A stretch of DNA of 41,097 bases from Fragilaria crotonensis (lineage: Eukaryota > Bacillariophyta > Fragilariophyceae > Fragilariales > Fragilariaceae). Of the stretch, positions 1 through 11,765 are shown in pieces. The stretch covers positions 1 to 41,097 of the forward strand of contig JAKSYS010000575.1 of the NCBI GenBank assembly GCA_022925895.1, given 5' to 3'. The translations under genes and the position numbers were made by a program. Below the pieces are notes generated by a model that was given only the letters and a program-made list of their open reading frames with translations, was not told the origin of the DNA and made no database searches. How positions within the stretch are numbered: position 1 is the stretch's first letter; each line of letters begins with the position of its first letter.

Positions 1-135
1 TCATGTGAGTCACAAGTCATGGAACGATAAGAGGTCGTGGAGCGGTCATCGACAACAAAAAGAAATTAGCAGGCAGGCAACGACATCGAGGCATATTCCT
101 AGCGACATCACGGTGTATATTCATGAACGAGTTCG

Positions 136-3100
136 ATGCAAGCGTTCCACACTGATGGCGAACAGAGATACTACAATTCAAGAAGGAGACACAGCAATGA
201 AAAAGAAAAGAGTAGGAAAAGTTGTCCTTTGGCACTGTGCACAAACCATCTTGCACTTCTGGTCATTCTCGCTGTGACGGTGCCGTTCGGAGAAGCACAC
301 CGTCAACGCCTTCCGAGCCAAGTAACTCCAGCTACAGCCCCATCATTTGCACCAAGTGTGTTTCCCTCTTTAAGCATTTCTCCCAATCCCAGTTTCTATT
401 CAATACAACAAAGCGATTCGTCATTACCTTCGGAAGGTCCTGTCAGAAGCCCGACTTCCTCATTATCAGCATCACCTTCATTGTCTCGATCCAGACTGCC
501 GTCGTTTCTTCCGTCCCGGGATCCAACGGGGTCCAGGACTCCGACATCGTATCCCTCATCTCCGTATCCTTCGTTTTCACCAACAATATCTCCATCATTT
601 ACTCCTACGGAGAGTCCAACTGATCGTTTTGAGTTTCGCACTTTTCCATGTTCTTATGATTCCTCTATTGAAGGGTATGATGAGCTGGACAAGTTTTTGA
701 ACGACATTGATGACACACAAGTTGAGAAACCATACCTGATCTGTCCAAATTCCACTTTTGAGGATGCAAAGATAGTCATCGAAGCCCGCGACGTTCCGTT
801 AAATATTGAATGCGGGGGCGAGGAGTGCGTTTGGTTGAGAACTCAACTTGTTATTACTGGACCTACTGCCCCTGTCACCTTTCGGGGTATCACCTTTGAA
901 GAATCAAGCGAAACTCTCCTCTTGGTGAGCGGCACAGATGCGAATGTACACTTTTCAGAATGCATCTGGTTCGGAAATAGTGGCATCGACATCATTCGCA
1001 TCGATGGTGAAGTACCGAGCGGGGACTTTGATGAAACAAGCGACTCTCATCAGTCAAATATCACGTTCATGGGAAATGGCACAAGCGACTCACAGTCAGG
1101 TGATGTTAGCGCGGGGAATAATACATTTGATCCACAGTCCGATGTCACGAATTCGTCCGGAGGTACGAATGACATGAGCAACAACACAATCGATCGAGGG
1201 AATGAACCAAGCGTTGGCGATCAAAACATCACTGGTGGAAAGAACCGCACCAATGAAGTGCAGCAAAACAGCACATATCCAGTAAACAGCACAGGCGAAA
1301 CTCAAGAGGCAGCGGCAACAAGATATCTTACGAGAAAGAGTGTATCAGTATCCTTCAGAATGTGCTCGTTCGTGGTGCGTACAAACCTGCTTTAGTGGTT
1401 GATAGCTTGATATGATATCTGACGGAGCGTTGATAGGAGAATCTAGTTTCAGCAGCGATTGTCTCATCTCACTACGGGGAGCTTCAATTTGAAGAATGTG
1501 TCTTTGAGATGAATCAAGTAACTGCTGGTAGTCTACTGCACATAGACGGTGGGCGGGTGGATTTGGAAGGTGTGCGTCTTGATCGAAATTCGTATGACTC
1601 CTCGGAAGGAATCATTTTTACCACTGACGACGCCATTCTGAATTACAATGAGTCAACATGCTCGTTCAACAACACCTCTATCATTGGTCGCGACTCCCAA
1701 GGGTGCGAAGGAGTTTTTGCCGACGACTCTCAAGTATGCTTGAGCCTTGAGATGTGCAATACCTTTCCGCCTACAGAATACCCTTCCGTCGCACCTTCAG
1801 ATGTGCCTTCGTTTGTCAGTCGTGATTGCTATGAGACTTTGCAGGGATTGCAAGCAGCCATCGTAAACGCCGAAGAACGCGATGACCCAGCAACGATCCG
1901 AGTCTGTCCCGATACTACATTGGATGGTAATGCTGAGTACAAGTTTTCCCCGCTGAACATATCGAAGGGAGTTATCAAGCTGGAATGTGGAAAGAGGGGA
2001 ACGCTGAGCGAAGGTTGCATGCTCTTTGGGGGAGCGAACGCCCAGATCTACATCGGTCCCAATGTCAAAAGTGTTTCGGTGTCAGGATTTTCCATGGTTG
2101 ACGCTGGTACGATTTCGGTGCTGGCCGCCGGACGTAATAGCTCTGTAGCAACATTCCGCAACTGTCAGTGGAGGGTAAGTCATCATGGATGTCAATGAAT
2201 CCCATGCAACGGAGTTGGCTCACCTTCGATTGTAGAACAATCATGCGATTGCGGCGGTGGTCGTGTACAACGAGGCGAGCGGAGAGCCATACATCGGGCA
2301 AAGAAACTTGGAACTTCTCAAGTCCCCGACAAAACGTTCGATGTCGGTGAATATTGAATTGTGTTACTTCGAAGAAAATCAATTTTCCTATGCGGCAATC
2401 GCCACTATCCGTGGGCGTGCACATGTTGAGTCAGTCCTGTTTCGAGACAATGGCACCGGGCGGCTGGGATCTATCGGCGCTACCATATCCAGTGAGCTCT
2501 ACATTTTGTCCTCATGTTTTATCAAGAACGAAGCCCTCCTACATGGGGTTGTCATGATCGATGCCACATCCAGCATCACACAGGAAACGAACTTTGGCGA
2601 GGAAAATAAGTCGATCATCGGGAACTGCACGACAGTTTTTAATGATGTCTCTGGCACATGCGCTGTGGATGGAAATTGTCAGGGTAGGTGCATCCCGTTC
2701 GCTGCCGAATCGTGCGATAGATCAATTTTGGACGTGGAGCGCCAGATCCTACGGACGCCTCCTCCCATGCTGGCTCCTACCATGGAGCCAGAGTTACCAC
2801 CACCTCCTACGCCTGCCAATAGAACAACTAACGGGACCTCTCCATCTGACTCTAGTCAAGCGCAAAGCGCTCCCGCGAATCTCAGTTCAGGAGCGATCTT
2901 CATTATTGTCGTTCTTGTCATGATTATTCTATGCATTCTGTGGGCGTGCTGTAGGAAACGAAAGGGAAAGCGTGACAGAGCTTCGCGCGGTAAAGGCGGC
3001 CAGAAAGGTGCTCGTGCTCCACTCTTCGAAGGCAAGCCCTCAAAAGTGAAGTTCACCAAAATCAAGAAGGAAGAAGAGGTCTACGATGAGTTTGATGACT

Positions 3101-3558
3101 ATGATAACGTACGTGACGATGAATACGATGATGACTTTATAGACGAAAGTGAGTCGTCTTTCTATAAGAAAGAGGAGAATCCCCGCAGAGGGTGGCGAAG
3201 TCGAGGAGTTGGTGAAAAGGCTTCGACAAAGAAGGACTACAAGAAGGCGAAACAGCGTACGAGAAGAATCTTTAAGAATAAGAAAGGCATGAAAAATGTT
3301 GACATCGTCGACGACGATGCTAGCTCCGAAAGCAGTGATAAAGACCCTGAAGTCGACGAGGAAGTGGGTGTAAAAATCGACGCAACTAAGATTGAAAAGG
3401 AAAACGGGAAGACTTTGCAGAAGTCCAAAAGCAGTCTACGCCAGGGCTCCTCAGTTAACGAAACTTATGAAAGCGTCATCAGCACTTCGAAAGGAGAGAC
3501 TGTGCAGCCGGAAATGGGGTCGTCAATGAACTCCTTTGATCCATTCTCTGGAGGTTGA
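136..3558 (+). CDS. Membrane-anchored beta-helix surface protein with PSxxPS linkers, 3 exons
   Basis: Three exons, about 136-1378, 1453-2174 and 2236-3558, give about 1,095 residues. Intron 2 has a clear GTAAGT donor (2175) and TTGTAG acceptor (2231-2235) and keeps phase. Intron 1 (about 1379-1452) is less certain; AG at 1446, 1452 or 1455 all keep frame. Order: a hydrophobic signal or anchor near residues 39-50 (HLALLVILAVTVPF), a Ser/Pro/Thr-rich stretch with PSxxPS units, then two similar blocks of the type 'ICPNSTF...CGG' and 'VCPDTTL...CGK' followed by short alternating beta strands (VSVSGFSM, ATFRNCQW) typical of right-handed parallel beta-helices. Next come a membrane segment (AIFIIVVLVMIILCILWACC) and a highly charged cytosolic tail. 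Many N-glycosylation sequons lie before the membrane segment. This family is abundant in diatoms; its ligand or function is unknown. The start at 136 is the first in-frame ATG, and an upstream exon cannot be excluded. Confidence 0.75.
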
Positions 3559-4553
3559 ACAAACTTGCCAGTTAGTTTCTTGGCCACGAGGACGAACAGA
3601 CACAGATATCGAGGATGTCAGTGGGCCTGTGTTCCAGTTCCCTGACACGTGAACTATAAACAAGAGTAATCCGTAACCGTGAAGTTTGAACTGGCATGCA
3701 CCATTGTGGAGTGCTAAGAGTTCTTCCTATGGCTCACTGTTGGTTACTTCAGTCTTTACGGATGCATTAGAGATGTCGGGCCTTTGACAGATAGTACCTT
3801 AGGTCGAGAGATGAATCTTCGCCTGAGGAAGGATATGTCTTTTGGGCAGTTGGCGACTGTTCGATGAAACTTCAGGCAAAACTTCATACGATGATTAATG
3901 TGAGAGCATGACCTGGAGTAACATAGAATAAAGTCTGTGTCGATGCATCGTAGGACCAAATCAATTCCTCCACCTCGCCATCGTTCTGTTCGGGAAGGGT
4001 TACTTTTATCTTCTATCTTCTGCATATATACTAGTAGACAAACAATTGCTTATCTTGCTCTCTACTCGAGTACGGTTGTACTGTAGCATCGAAAAATTTC
4101 AGGCAAACCTTTTCGTGAAAAAGTGAAAACATCAGTTTAGTTGGTACAAGTATGCCTGGTACATGTACATGGTACTGTACACCAGGGAACGGGGAACGTG
4201 TGGAACGTATGAACGTATAATACCAGGTACTTGTATCTAGTAGCTAGTGTGCAAGGCACCTGGAATTAGTTGTACATGCTGTAGGCTGTATGCATAGTAT
4301 GAACGTAAACACGTGCAGAATAGCTCGCGACAGTGCCAGTAAGCGGGAGGACAGTCGACAGTGCGTAATGCCAAAGCCCACATCTACCGGTATGAAGATA
4401 CCTGGCCTTGTCTCGGCGGGATTCGCAGATTTTACGAGTACTGGATTACTACAATTGGAGCTGTTGCGGTTCTTCTCGTCTCAAACGCACAGAGAACACA
4501 CATGGAACATCGATGCTCTAGTACTCTAGTATAGTACCCGAATTCCATAGTCC
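3559..4553. other. Intergenic region
   Basis: Between two genes on the same strand. I see no convincing coding region; the short open frames here lack recognisable motifs. The part at 4140-4290 is rich in GTAC words and palindromes (for example GGTACATGTACATGGTAC), as in other intergenic stretches of this window. It presumably holds the 3' end of the upstream gene and the promoter of the transporter at 4554. Confidence 0.5.
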
Positions 4554-5960
4554 ATGATTATGTCCCTGTCATTTTTTGGTACAATGGGTAGTTGGAGCGA
4601 CACCGCCATACGACTTCTATTGGAAGTCTTCGAAGAAGATCATGCACCACTGTTTCCACTCACAACATCAGACTATGTGGGCTTTGCGTGTGCCACAATT
4701 GGACTCTTAATTGCCGCCGGCGGAGGGGTTGGGGGAGGCGGGATCTTGGTTCCGATCTACATTTTGGTTATGGGATTCTCTCCCAAACATGCCATTCCAC
4801 TTTCCAATGTAACCGTTTTTGGTGGCGCGGTTGCGAATGCTGTTCTGAATACAGGAAAGCGCCATCCACTTGCAGATCGTCCTTTGGTTGATTGGGATCT
4901 CATTTTGGTCATGGAACCTTTGACGATTGCGGGAGCGCTAATTGGATCTTTCCTGAACAAGGTGCTGGACGAACAATTTCTGATCATTATGCTTGTAGTC
5001 CTCCTTTCAGCCACGTCCTACGAAAGTCTGTCAAAAGCCATCAAAATGTTCAAGGCGGAGACGAAAGCAATCCGAGCCGCTGAACAAGGTGGTGCTAACA
5101 AGGAGAGCGAACTGACGCAAATGGCCAGAGAAGACGAAGATCATACGGACGAAATTCTTCCTTTGGTCGAACATATGGAAGAGCAGGACACCGAAACCAA
5201 AAATGAATCTGGCATGATGACAGTCCCGTTGATTGATAAGGAACTGTACCAAATCCTCGAGGAAGAAAAAACAACTCCCACCGGCAATATCAAATTCATT
5301 GTAACATTGTTTGTGGTTGTTCTCACCATCAACATGTTGAAAGGCGGCGGTGCCTTCAAATCTCCTTTAGGCATCCGTTGTGGGTCGGTCTCGTTTTGGA
5401 TCGCCAACTTCATGATGCTAGCTTGGATCTTTGTCATCACTTTCAAAGCTCGAGCCTACCTGGTCCAGCGATACAATATCAAACAGCGTGTTGGCTATCA
5501 CTACGTGGATGGCGATATACAGTGGAGTCCACGTGCAACACTGGTATATCCGCTTCTCTGTTGCTTTGCTGGTTTCTTTGCAGGGATGTTTGGGATTGGA
5601 GGAGGCATTGTGAAAGGACCGCTCATGCTTGCGATGGGCATCCATCCAGCAGTAGCATCGGCCTCATCAGCGACTATGATTCTCTTCACGAGTCTGACAG
5701 CTACCACTTCTTACATGGTCTTCGGCTTGCTCCTCGTGGACTACGGAATTCTTTGTCTTGTCATCGGTTTTTTTGCCACTCTGGTGGGGCAATTAGGGCT
5801 CGTTGCTTTGATGAAACGATACAAGAGAAACTCGTTGATCGCCTTTTCCATTGGGGGCGTCGTTCTACTCAGCGCATTCCTCATGACCATCCAATCAATT
5901 ATCGCTTTCGTGGAAGGAAAGAGTCATCACTCTGGTGGGATCTGTGGAAAGGGTGAGTAG
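4554..5960 (+). CDS. TauE/SafE-family membrane transporter, intact copy
   Basis: A single uninterrupted frame of 468 residues. TauE/SafE proteins are membrane permeases thought to move sulfite or small organosulfur anions; the substrate here is unknown. The fold's two inverted halves are visible. Each starts with a glycine-rich first helix: GLLIAAGGGVGGGGILVPIY (about residues 50-69) and GFFAGMFGIGGGIVKGP in the C-terminal half. They are separated by an acidic, probably cytosolic loop (about residues 170-240). About nine to ten hydrophobic segments fit the family. The ATGs at 4554, 4560 and 4584 are all possible starts; conservation with the downstream copy begins near residue 19, so the choice does not affect the domain. 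The paralogue at 7077 follows on the same strand, indicating tandem duplication. Confidence 0.88.
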   Translation: MIMSLSFFGTMGSWSDTAIRLLLEVFEEDHAPLFPLTTSDYVGFACATIGLLIAAGGGVGGGGILVPIYILVMGFSPKHAIPLSNVTVFGGAVANAVLNTGKRHPLADRPLVDWDLILVMEPLTIAGALIGSFLNKVLDEQFLIIMLVVLLSATSYESLSKAIKMFKAETKAIRAAEQGGANKESELTQMAREDEDHTDEILPLVEHMEEQDTETKNESGMMTVPLIDKELYQILEEEKTTPTGNIKFIVTLFVVVLTINMLKGGGAFKSPLGIRCGSVSFWIANFMMLAWIFVITFKARAYLVQRYNIKQRVGYHYVDGDIQWSPRATLVYPLLCCFAGFFAGMFGIGGGIVKGPLMLAMGIHPAVASASSATMILFTSLTATTSYMVFGLLLVDYGILCLVIGFFATLVGQLGLVALMKRYKRNSLIAFSIGGVVLLSAFLMTIQSIIAFVEGKSHHSGGICGKGE

Positions 5961-7076
5961 AGGTGGCTCTGAACAAAACAAACATCGACTAGGGATTCTT
6001 TGAGTGATTCATCTTTACGTCAAATCAAACAGTAGGCCCTCAATGTGAGATTCAATGGTAGCTGGATCGTCAGCATCAAGATTTGGTGGCCACCTCATCT
6101 GTATGGTGCGAAGTGGACGAACTAGATGTAAATCGAAGTCTAACGCGTTTGGATTGATGGATATAATCTTAGTAGGCCCATCCAATGTCTCAATCTAGGC
6201 ATCCAAATTCTTAAGTATCTTCGTTTGAAATGCATGAGTCTTAGTGATATCAAACTCGATGGTGACTAATTTCCATAGCGTGATAACAAAGGTTGCGCGG
6301 GCATCAACCGTAGCTACGATCTCAGATTATAAAAAGGGGAAAGTACTATTGTACTCGTCGGAGTGCTAAATTAGAATGTCGCCTTTTACAATTTTGGGCG
6401 GACTTTGGAAACAACAGGAGGATGGAAACCAGTACATATGCATACAACCACGAGTCCCATTGAGCTCAGAGTACCGTAACTCAATCCCACGTCCACAGTC
6501 TATGCATATGGTGTCTGTATACTTTCTGTTTTTTACAGTACAGTTCATGTATGCTCTTGAGTCTTCCGTACGAAGGGTATGCATACGTACCCACACTCCA
6601 CAGTACAGTATGCATACATATTACGTATGTTCGTATGTTCATAATAATCGGACTATCATTTATTTGTTTACAAGAGAGGGTGTCCTCTCTATCATACTCG
6701 TACTCTCTACGGAGTACAAGAGTAGTAGAGCAGCAGACTTCGGATGACATCCGTGATCCGTGGCGGGTGCACGTCTCGATTCTCAGACGTGAACTGCGGA
6801 CCTTCCAGATGATCCATGCTACTGGAGTACTGGAGTAGCGATTCGTCCTACTCGGAGTGCATGTAACAACTCCTACGCAGTACTCCAGTACCCGAGTACT
6901 TCAGTTAAAGATTTATTTAGTCTGTGTGCTGATGGCTATTTTGGGTGATAGCATATAGCATATAGGTGATAGGTGCGATAGTTGATGGCTCGTGTCACAG
7001 TTTTTTATGTCTGGCTCAGCTTCATCAATTTCGCAGGAAATTAGGGAGAGAGACTGAGTGAGAAGCAACCAGCTGG
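5961..7076. other. Intergenic region between transporter paralogues
   Basis: About 1.1 kb. The first 350 bases are AT-richer with nothing recognisable. From about 6340 to 6900 the DNA is crowded with GTAC, TACGTA and ATGCAT palindromes. The open frames on both strands near 6366-6750 mirror each other and look like by-products of this palindromic composition, not genes. Confidence 0.5.
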
Positions 7077-8449
7077 ATGGACGCGAGCATGCGACTCCTC
7101 GAGGTAGTGTTTGCAGATGATCATGAACCGCTGTTTCCACTCACCGCTTCTGACTACGTGGGTTTTGCCTGTGCCACGATCGGTCTTTTGATTGCCACTG
7201 GAGGAGGAATTGGAGGAGGCGGGATTCTGGTTCCAATCTACATCTTGGTGATGGGATTCTCTCCCAAACACGCAATACCACTTTCCAACATAACAGTCTT
7301 TGGTGGCGCGGTTGCGAATACAGTTTTGAATAAAAGCAAGCGCCATCCCCCTGGCGGATCGACCTTTGGTCGATTGGGATCTCGTAATGATCATGGAACC
7401 GGTAACCATGGCGGGAGCTCTGATTGGATCATCTTTGAACAAGGTATTGGACGAGTACGTCCTGGTTGCCGTCTTGGCAATTCTCCTTTCAGCCATAGCA
7501 TTCGAAACCCTTGGCAAGGCCGTGAAATTATACACTGCTGAGACAAAGATACAGTGCGCTTTGCAGCAAGCTGGTTCTGTCATGGATGGCGACACGGCGT
7601 CAGTTTTAGGAGTGGAAGGTACAGCTGAAGGCGAAACGCTACCACTTCTCGATCACCACAAAGTGCAGTACAATGGGACTCTCGACGACTGTGAATCTTT
7701 GATAACAAGGGCTCCTGTAGTCGATGATGAATTGCACCGAATTCTCGAGGAGGAGAAGATTATCCCAGTGGGCAGCGTCAGGCTTCTCGTCATCATGTTT
7801 GTGGTCGTTCTCCTCATCAACGTTTTGAAAGGAGGTGGTGCTTTTCAAGTCTCCTATAGGCATCTCTTGTGGGTCAGCCTCGTTCTGGATTGCCAACTTC
7901 GTCATGCTAGCGTGGATCGTCATCATAAGTCTTATGGCTCGATCCTACCTCGTAAGTCGATTTGAACTGAAGCGACGACTCGGATACCTTTATGTTGTGG
8001 GAGATATACAATGGAGTGCAAGTGCGACGCTGGTATTTCCAATTCTGTGTTGCTTTGCTGGTTTCTTTGCCGGCATGTTTGGTATTGGAGGAGGCATTGT
8101 GAAGGGACCGCTCATGCTAGCCATGGGCGTTCATCCTGCTGTTGTTTCGGCCACGTCAGCTACTATGATTCTCTTCACGAGCTCTACATCGACGACTTCC
8201 TACATTGTGTTTGGCTTGTTACGGATGGACTACGGAATCGTGTGCCTTTGTGTGGGATTTCTGGCAACGTATGCGGGACAGATATGCCTGGCCGCCGTGA
8301 TGAAGCGCTTCAAGCGAAACTCTTTGATCGCCTTTTCCATTGGGTTCGTCGTTCTTGCCAGTGCAGTCTTGATGACCGTGCAATCCGTACTCACATTGAA
8401 AAAAGGCGTGAATCACGAACCCGGTGGAATATGCTCAAACGAGGTGTAG
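7077..8449 (+). CDS. TauE/SafE-family transporter, second copy, two frameshifts
   Basis: Closely similar to the copy at 4554 over its whole length, for example GGGIGGGGILVPIYILVMGF and GFFAGMFGIGGGIVKGP. The frame changes twice: in a run of five C (7347-7351), where the intact copy has no such run, and in a run of four T (7842-7845). Each is one extra base compared with the paralogue. Allowing for both, the length becomes a multiple of three (456 residues against 468), with no other stops. The N-terminus starts directly at the MDASMRLLEV block, shorter than copy 1. Either this is a very young pseudogene or both shifts are consensus errors. The acidic loop differs most between the copies, while the membrane segments are well kept, arguing that selection acted until recently. 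Confidence 0.8.
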
Positions 8450-8530
8450 GCTGACGAAGTTAAACATTCAAAACGTTTTTGATAAACTTCAAATACTTCG
8501 GCAACTAAGCATTATCTTCATTGGTTTGCA

Positions 8531-10610
8531 TCATGATGACGTCGCCAGATCCTTGATACTACATGCTAGCTCTTCTGCCCTCGACATGGACGTTTGTTGA
8601 AGTGCGAACACACTTGGCTCTTTCGTCAATACATGGTGTGGGACCTCGTACAACATCTGCGCAAGTTGTCGCTCCTCTGGTACGGTTCCTCGCTCGTACA
8701 TGGACAAGAAGCAAGTCCCCCTCCGTGTGAACAGCGGCACAATGGGCCTTGCCTAAAGTCACGCAACAGCTGGCTGCCAGCTTCGCGTGGAATCGCTCTT
8801 GTGGGTCAATTGGCGTCCCGCGTCGCACTTTATCGAAGTAACGGTTCAAAATATACATCAACGAATCTAAGATACCCTCGTCTAACAGCATGCGAGCGTG
8901 GCGCTTGTCCCTGGATAAATTTTGATTTCCTCCATGGCTTCACTTTTTCATCAGTAGTAGTGTTGGCACTTGCAAGGACATCAAGCCACGCCCGAGGTTG
9001 TTTTTGAGGCTGGAGACCATGAATCTGATCGACAGGCGTGATACGAACTTCAGAACGGCATAGAAAGTTAGGTGATGCATTCGCGTGAATTGTTGACGGC
9101 TGTTGCACTTACCATCCCTCAAGCATGCCACACGATTTCTACCTGATACCACAGGAGATACGAGGCCATTGCCATCCGCCGTAAAGCCACCATTACCTGC
9201 TGAAAAACTACTATTTGCCCCTCCGTCCAATAGCTCTATTGTACTGCGTGATACAGAGTGATGATCGTCATTTGTCTGCACATCCTCTTGTGTAAAACAC
9301 TGCTTCATTTCCGAGGGAAATTGATTACCAACTCCACTTGTATTGCAGGACGTAGCACATGAATTGCTCAGCGCCTCACTAGCATTGAGTGCAGACTCGT
9401 GCGCCTGTTGTAAGGTCTTCGTCGCCTTTTCTTTCATATGGGTTCGTTGTTCTTCCGGAATCTGCATGATACCAACGCCAATCCCCACTGTCGCAGCTCC
9501 CAATAACAGTCCAACGGGGCCAAATAACAAAGTACCAACAGTTGCCGCACCAACTACGAACGCCGCCGTTTTTACAACCGGGGTGTCGAGTGTCTTTCGA
9601 AAGTGTTCCACGTCGTCCTTATTCACAAGCGGTGAAGGAACTCCAGGTTTTTTCACTGAACCTTTGCTAAGCATGCGACGTTCTCTTTCTTTCTTCTTAC
9701 GCACTTCGTACGTCGACGATATGTCATCGTCGTCATCGTTATCCCCTTCATTCAAAACCGTGTATTCCATGGTATCGTCATCGTCTGCGCGTGGTGGAAG
9801 TTGCAACGAACTATTCTTCGGTATGTCTTGATACATGTCATGTCGCGTGTCTACCTCAAAAGATGAGCTCGACGCTGTACGTAGCACACTGTGCGACTTC
9901 ATTCCCTCCTTCAAAAACGGTGGTTGGATCATCGGTGTCGTCATGATTTGACGCACCGACGTCAACGTAACTTCATCGTCTGTACCATCGACAGTATCGT
10001 ACTGAGTATCGTCATAATCATAGTCTCCACCAGCTTTCTCTCCACCCACATCCTTTTGCCGCCTAGCGCGACGGGCGTTTGAAACGCGGTCGCTGTCGGT
10101 TGCTTTTCTTCCTGCGTCAGTTCCATCACTTTCAACGCTGGGAGCATTCCCCGAGCGACGATTCGATGGCAGCGACTCGGGTTGTTGTCTGTGCGTGGAA
10201 CGAACAGGCGGACTCGTTGGTGGTGTGTGTCGGCTTTCCCGTTTCTCAGCGCGGCCTTTACTTGAGCTTCGCTTCTGCATGAGGTGCTGCTTTCGTTGCT
10301 GTCTTGCTTTTCGTCGCTCCGCCAGCGAGCCCCTGGAAACTTCCGTGGATTGGGGAGAAACGGGTACGTCGAGTTCCTTTTGCAATCGGCTCCGTCGCGC
10401 ATGTGACGCTAACCCTGTTGCTGAGTGATCTGAAGCTACCGAGCCACGGTCAGATCCACCTCGTGGCGGATCAGAGGAACACGACGCCATATTGCCAGGA
10501 CTGATGACCGACTCACTCGTTGGAGTGCGGCCAGGGGAAGAAGCTGGGGAAGCTCGAACAATTTCGTTGTGGGCTTCGAAGGCTGCGATGTAATTCTTTA
10601 CGCTCATGTG
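8531..10610 (-). CDS. Hypothetical protein with Gly-rich hydrophobic segment and helical C-terminus
   Basis: Start chosen at the internal ATG giving MSVKNYIAAFEAHNEIVR; an ATG ten codons upstream is also in frame. Residues 15-300 are Ser/Arg-rich, low-complexity and probably disordered. A glycine-rich hydrophobic stretch (VVGAATVGTLLFGPVGLLLG) looks like a membrane hairpin. An intron ends at TTTATCCAG (8911). Its donor is either GTAAGT at 9112 or GTGCAA at 9108; only the latter keeps phase. The second exon, with HARMLLDEGILDSLMYILNR and HAKLAASCCVTLGKAHCAAV, resembles armadillo/HEAT-type helices. A frame change falls in a run of five C on the plus strand (8717-8721), after which MYERGTVPEERQLAQMLYEV continues to the stop at 8531. 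Total about 625 residues. I do not recognise the family. It converges with the transporter, ending 81 bp from it. Confidence 0.65.
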
Positions 10611-10640
10611 GACTTGTACATGTACAAAACAAGTTATCAC

Positions 10641-11760
10641 GCTCTGGGAGTGCCTTCTCAGTGTGCAGGGTGACTTCCTGCTTTCATTTTATTCACCGGA
10701 GGAAGTGAAGTTTGTGCTTCGTATGCATTTTGTGTTCATACAACATTCCGCTGAAAACGTCGATTGTTGACGACAGGATCTCGCATCCCAACCTTGGACG
10801 GGACCCACAAATTAATGATATACGTGTACCAGAACGAGCAGAGCATGCAACGGGTATAAAGCGACATCAAAAGTATTCCGGAATGAATACTATTCTCTTT
10901 TCAAGATAAACAACTTTGTATATAATTGATACTTTTCAAGCGCTATCTAAGTGCGCAGCATTTTAGTACTATCATATTAAGTATTACTAAGCACACTACC
11001 TGGTACTTGTACTGGTACAACGTAAACTCGGAGTACGGTACGAGTAGAGTTCTTCGAGTCAAAGTACACGGCGTGATCAAGGCTGCGTACTAGTTTGTAG
11101 AAATCCGGGTTCGGTCAAACGTAGAGTTTTTTAATTCTAATGTTGTTTAACGCATGAGCTTATTTCTAGGTTTCACTTTGAAGGATCCAATTCAATCCAG
11201 GTCCGATTGAATCTTGCCGATCTAACTTCGCCAATCATAGGCGTAGCCGCTATCCTAAAAGGCAATTCTTCCCGTTAGGAAGTTTCGTAAGCAACACAGT
11301 ATGTGTAGTGTGTACTGCGCTCCACCTCGACTCTTCGAGCACATGTCTGTGCCGGAAACCGGAAACCTGAGAAGCAGAGAACTCCGACTACATTGCACAT
11401 TGCACTGTAGTCGGTACTTGTACCAGGTACTACAGTACTAAGTACTGTTGGCCGTACTTGTACTCCGTACCGTGTTTCCGAGTACTCGAGTACTCGGAGT
11501 AGCATACAGTGCTTACTGCGAGTTCCGAGCTCCTAGCGTGCCTTTCACAGGTCTCACAGGGTTTGCTAATCACGCGGCCGAGTACATGTAGTCAAAAACT
11601 TGATTAACTACTGATTACCACTGACTACTGACTACCACTAACTACCGGTACAAGGTGGTAATCAAAGTAGTAGTCAAAAATGTGATTACTGCGTACTACG
11701 TACGCATAGTTTCGTGTTTCGAGTGTTGAGCGATGAACGATGGTGAAGAGAACGACGATG
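10641..11760. other. Intergenic, GTAC-rich and GACTAC/GTAGTC repeats
   Basis: No gene seen. From about 10985 to 11110 and 11390 to 11510 there are dense GTAC words, such as GGTACTTGTACTGGTAC. At 11590-11700 short imperfect repeats of GACTAC, GATTAC and GTAGTC occur, beginning with TTGATTAACTACT; the same TTGATTAACTACT word recurs at about 15621. This may mark the outer edge of the mobile-element cluster that follows. Confidence 0.45.
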
Positions 11761-11765
11761 TCAAT

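Noticed and set aside
4290-4529. 79-codon open frame upstream of the first transporter
   Set aside because: No recognisable motif, short, and located in probable promoter DNA.
6366-6750. Overlapping open frames on both strands between the transporter copies
   Set aside because: They mirror each other across palindrome-rich DNA and show no motif or homologue-like pattern.
9112-9117. GTAAGT as the donor of the intron in the 8.5-10.6 kb gene
   Set aside because: Not excluded, but joining it to the acceptor at 8911 shifts the frame by one; the GTGCAA donor four bases further keeps phase, so I prefer the latter.
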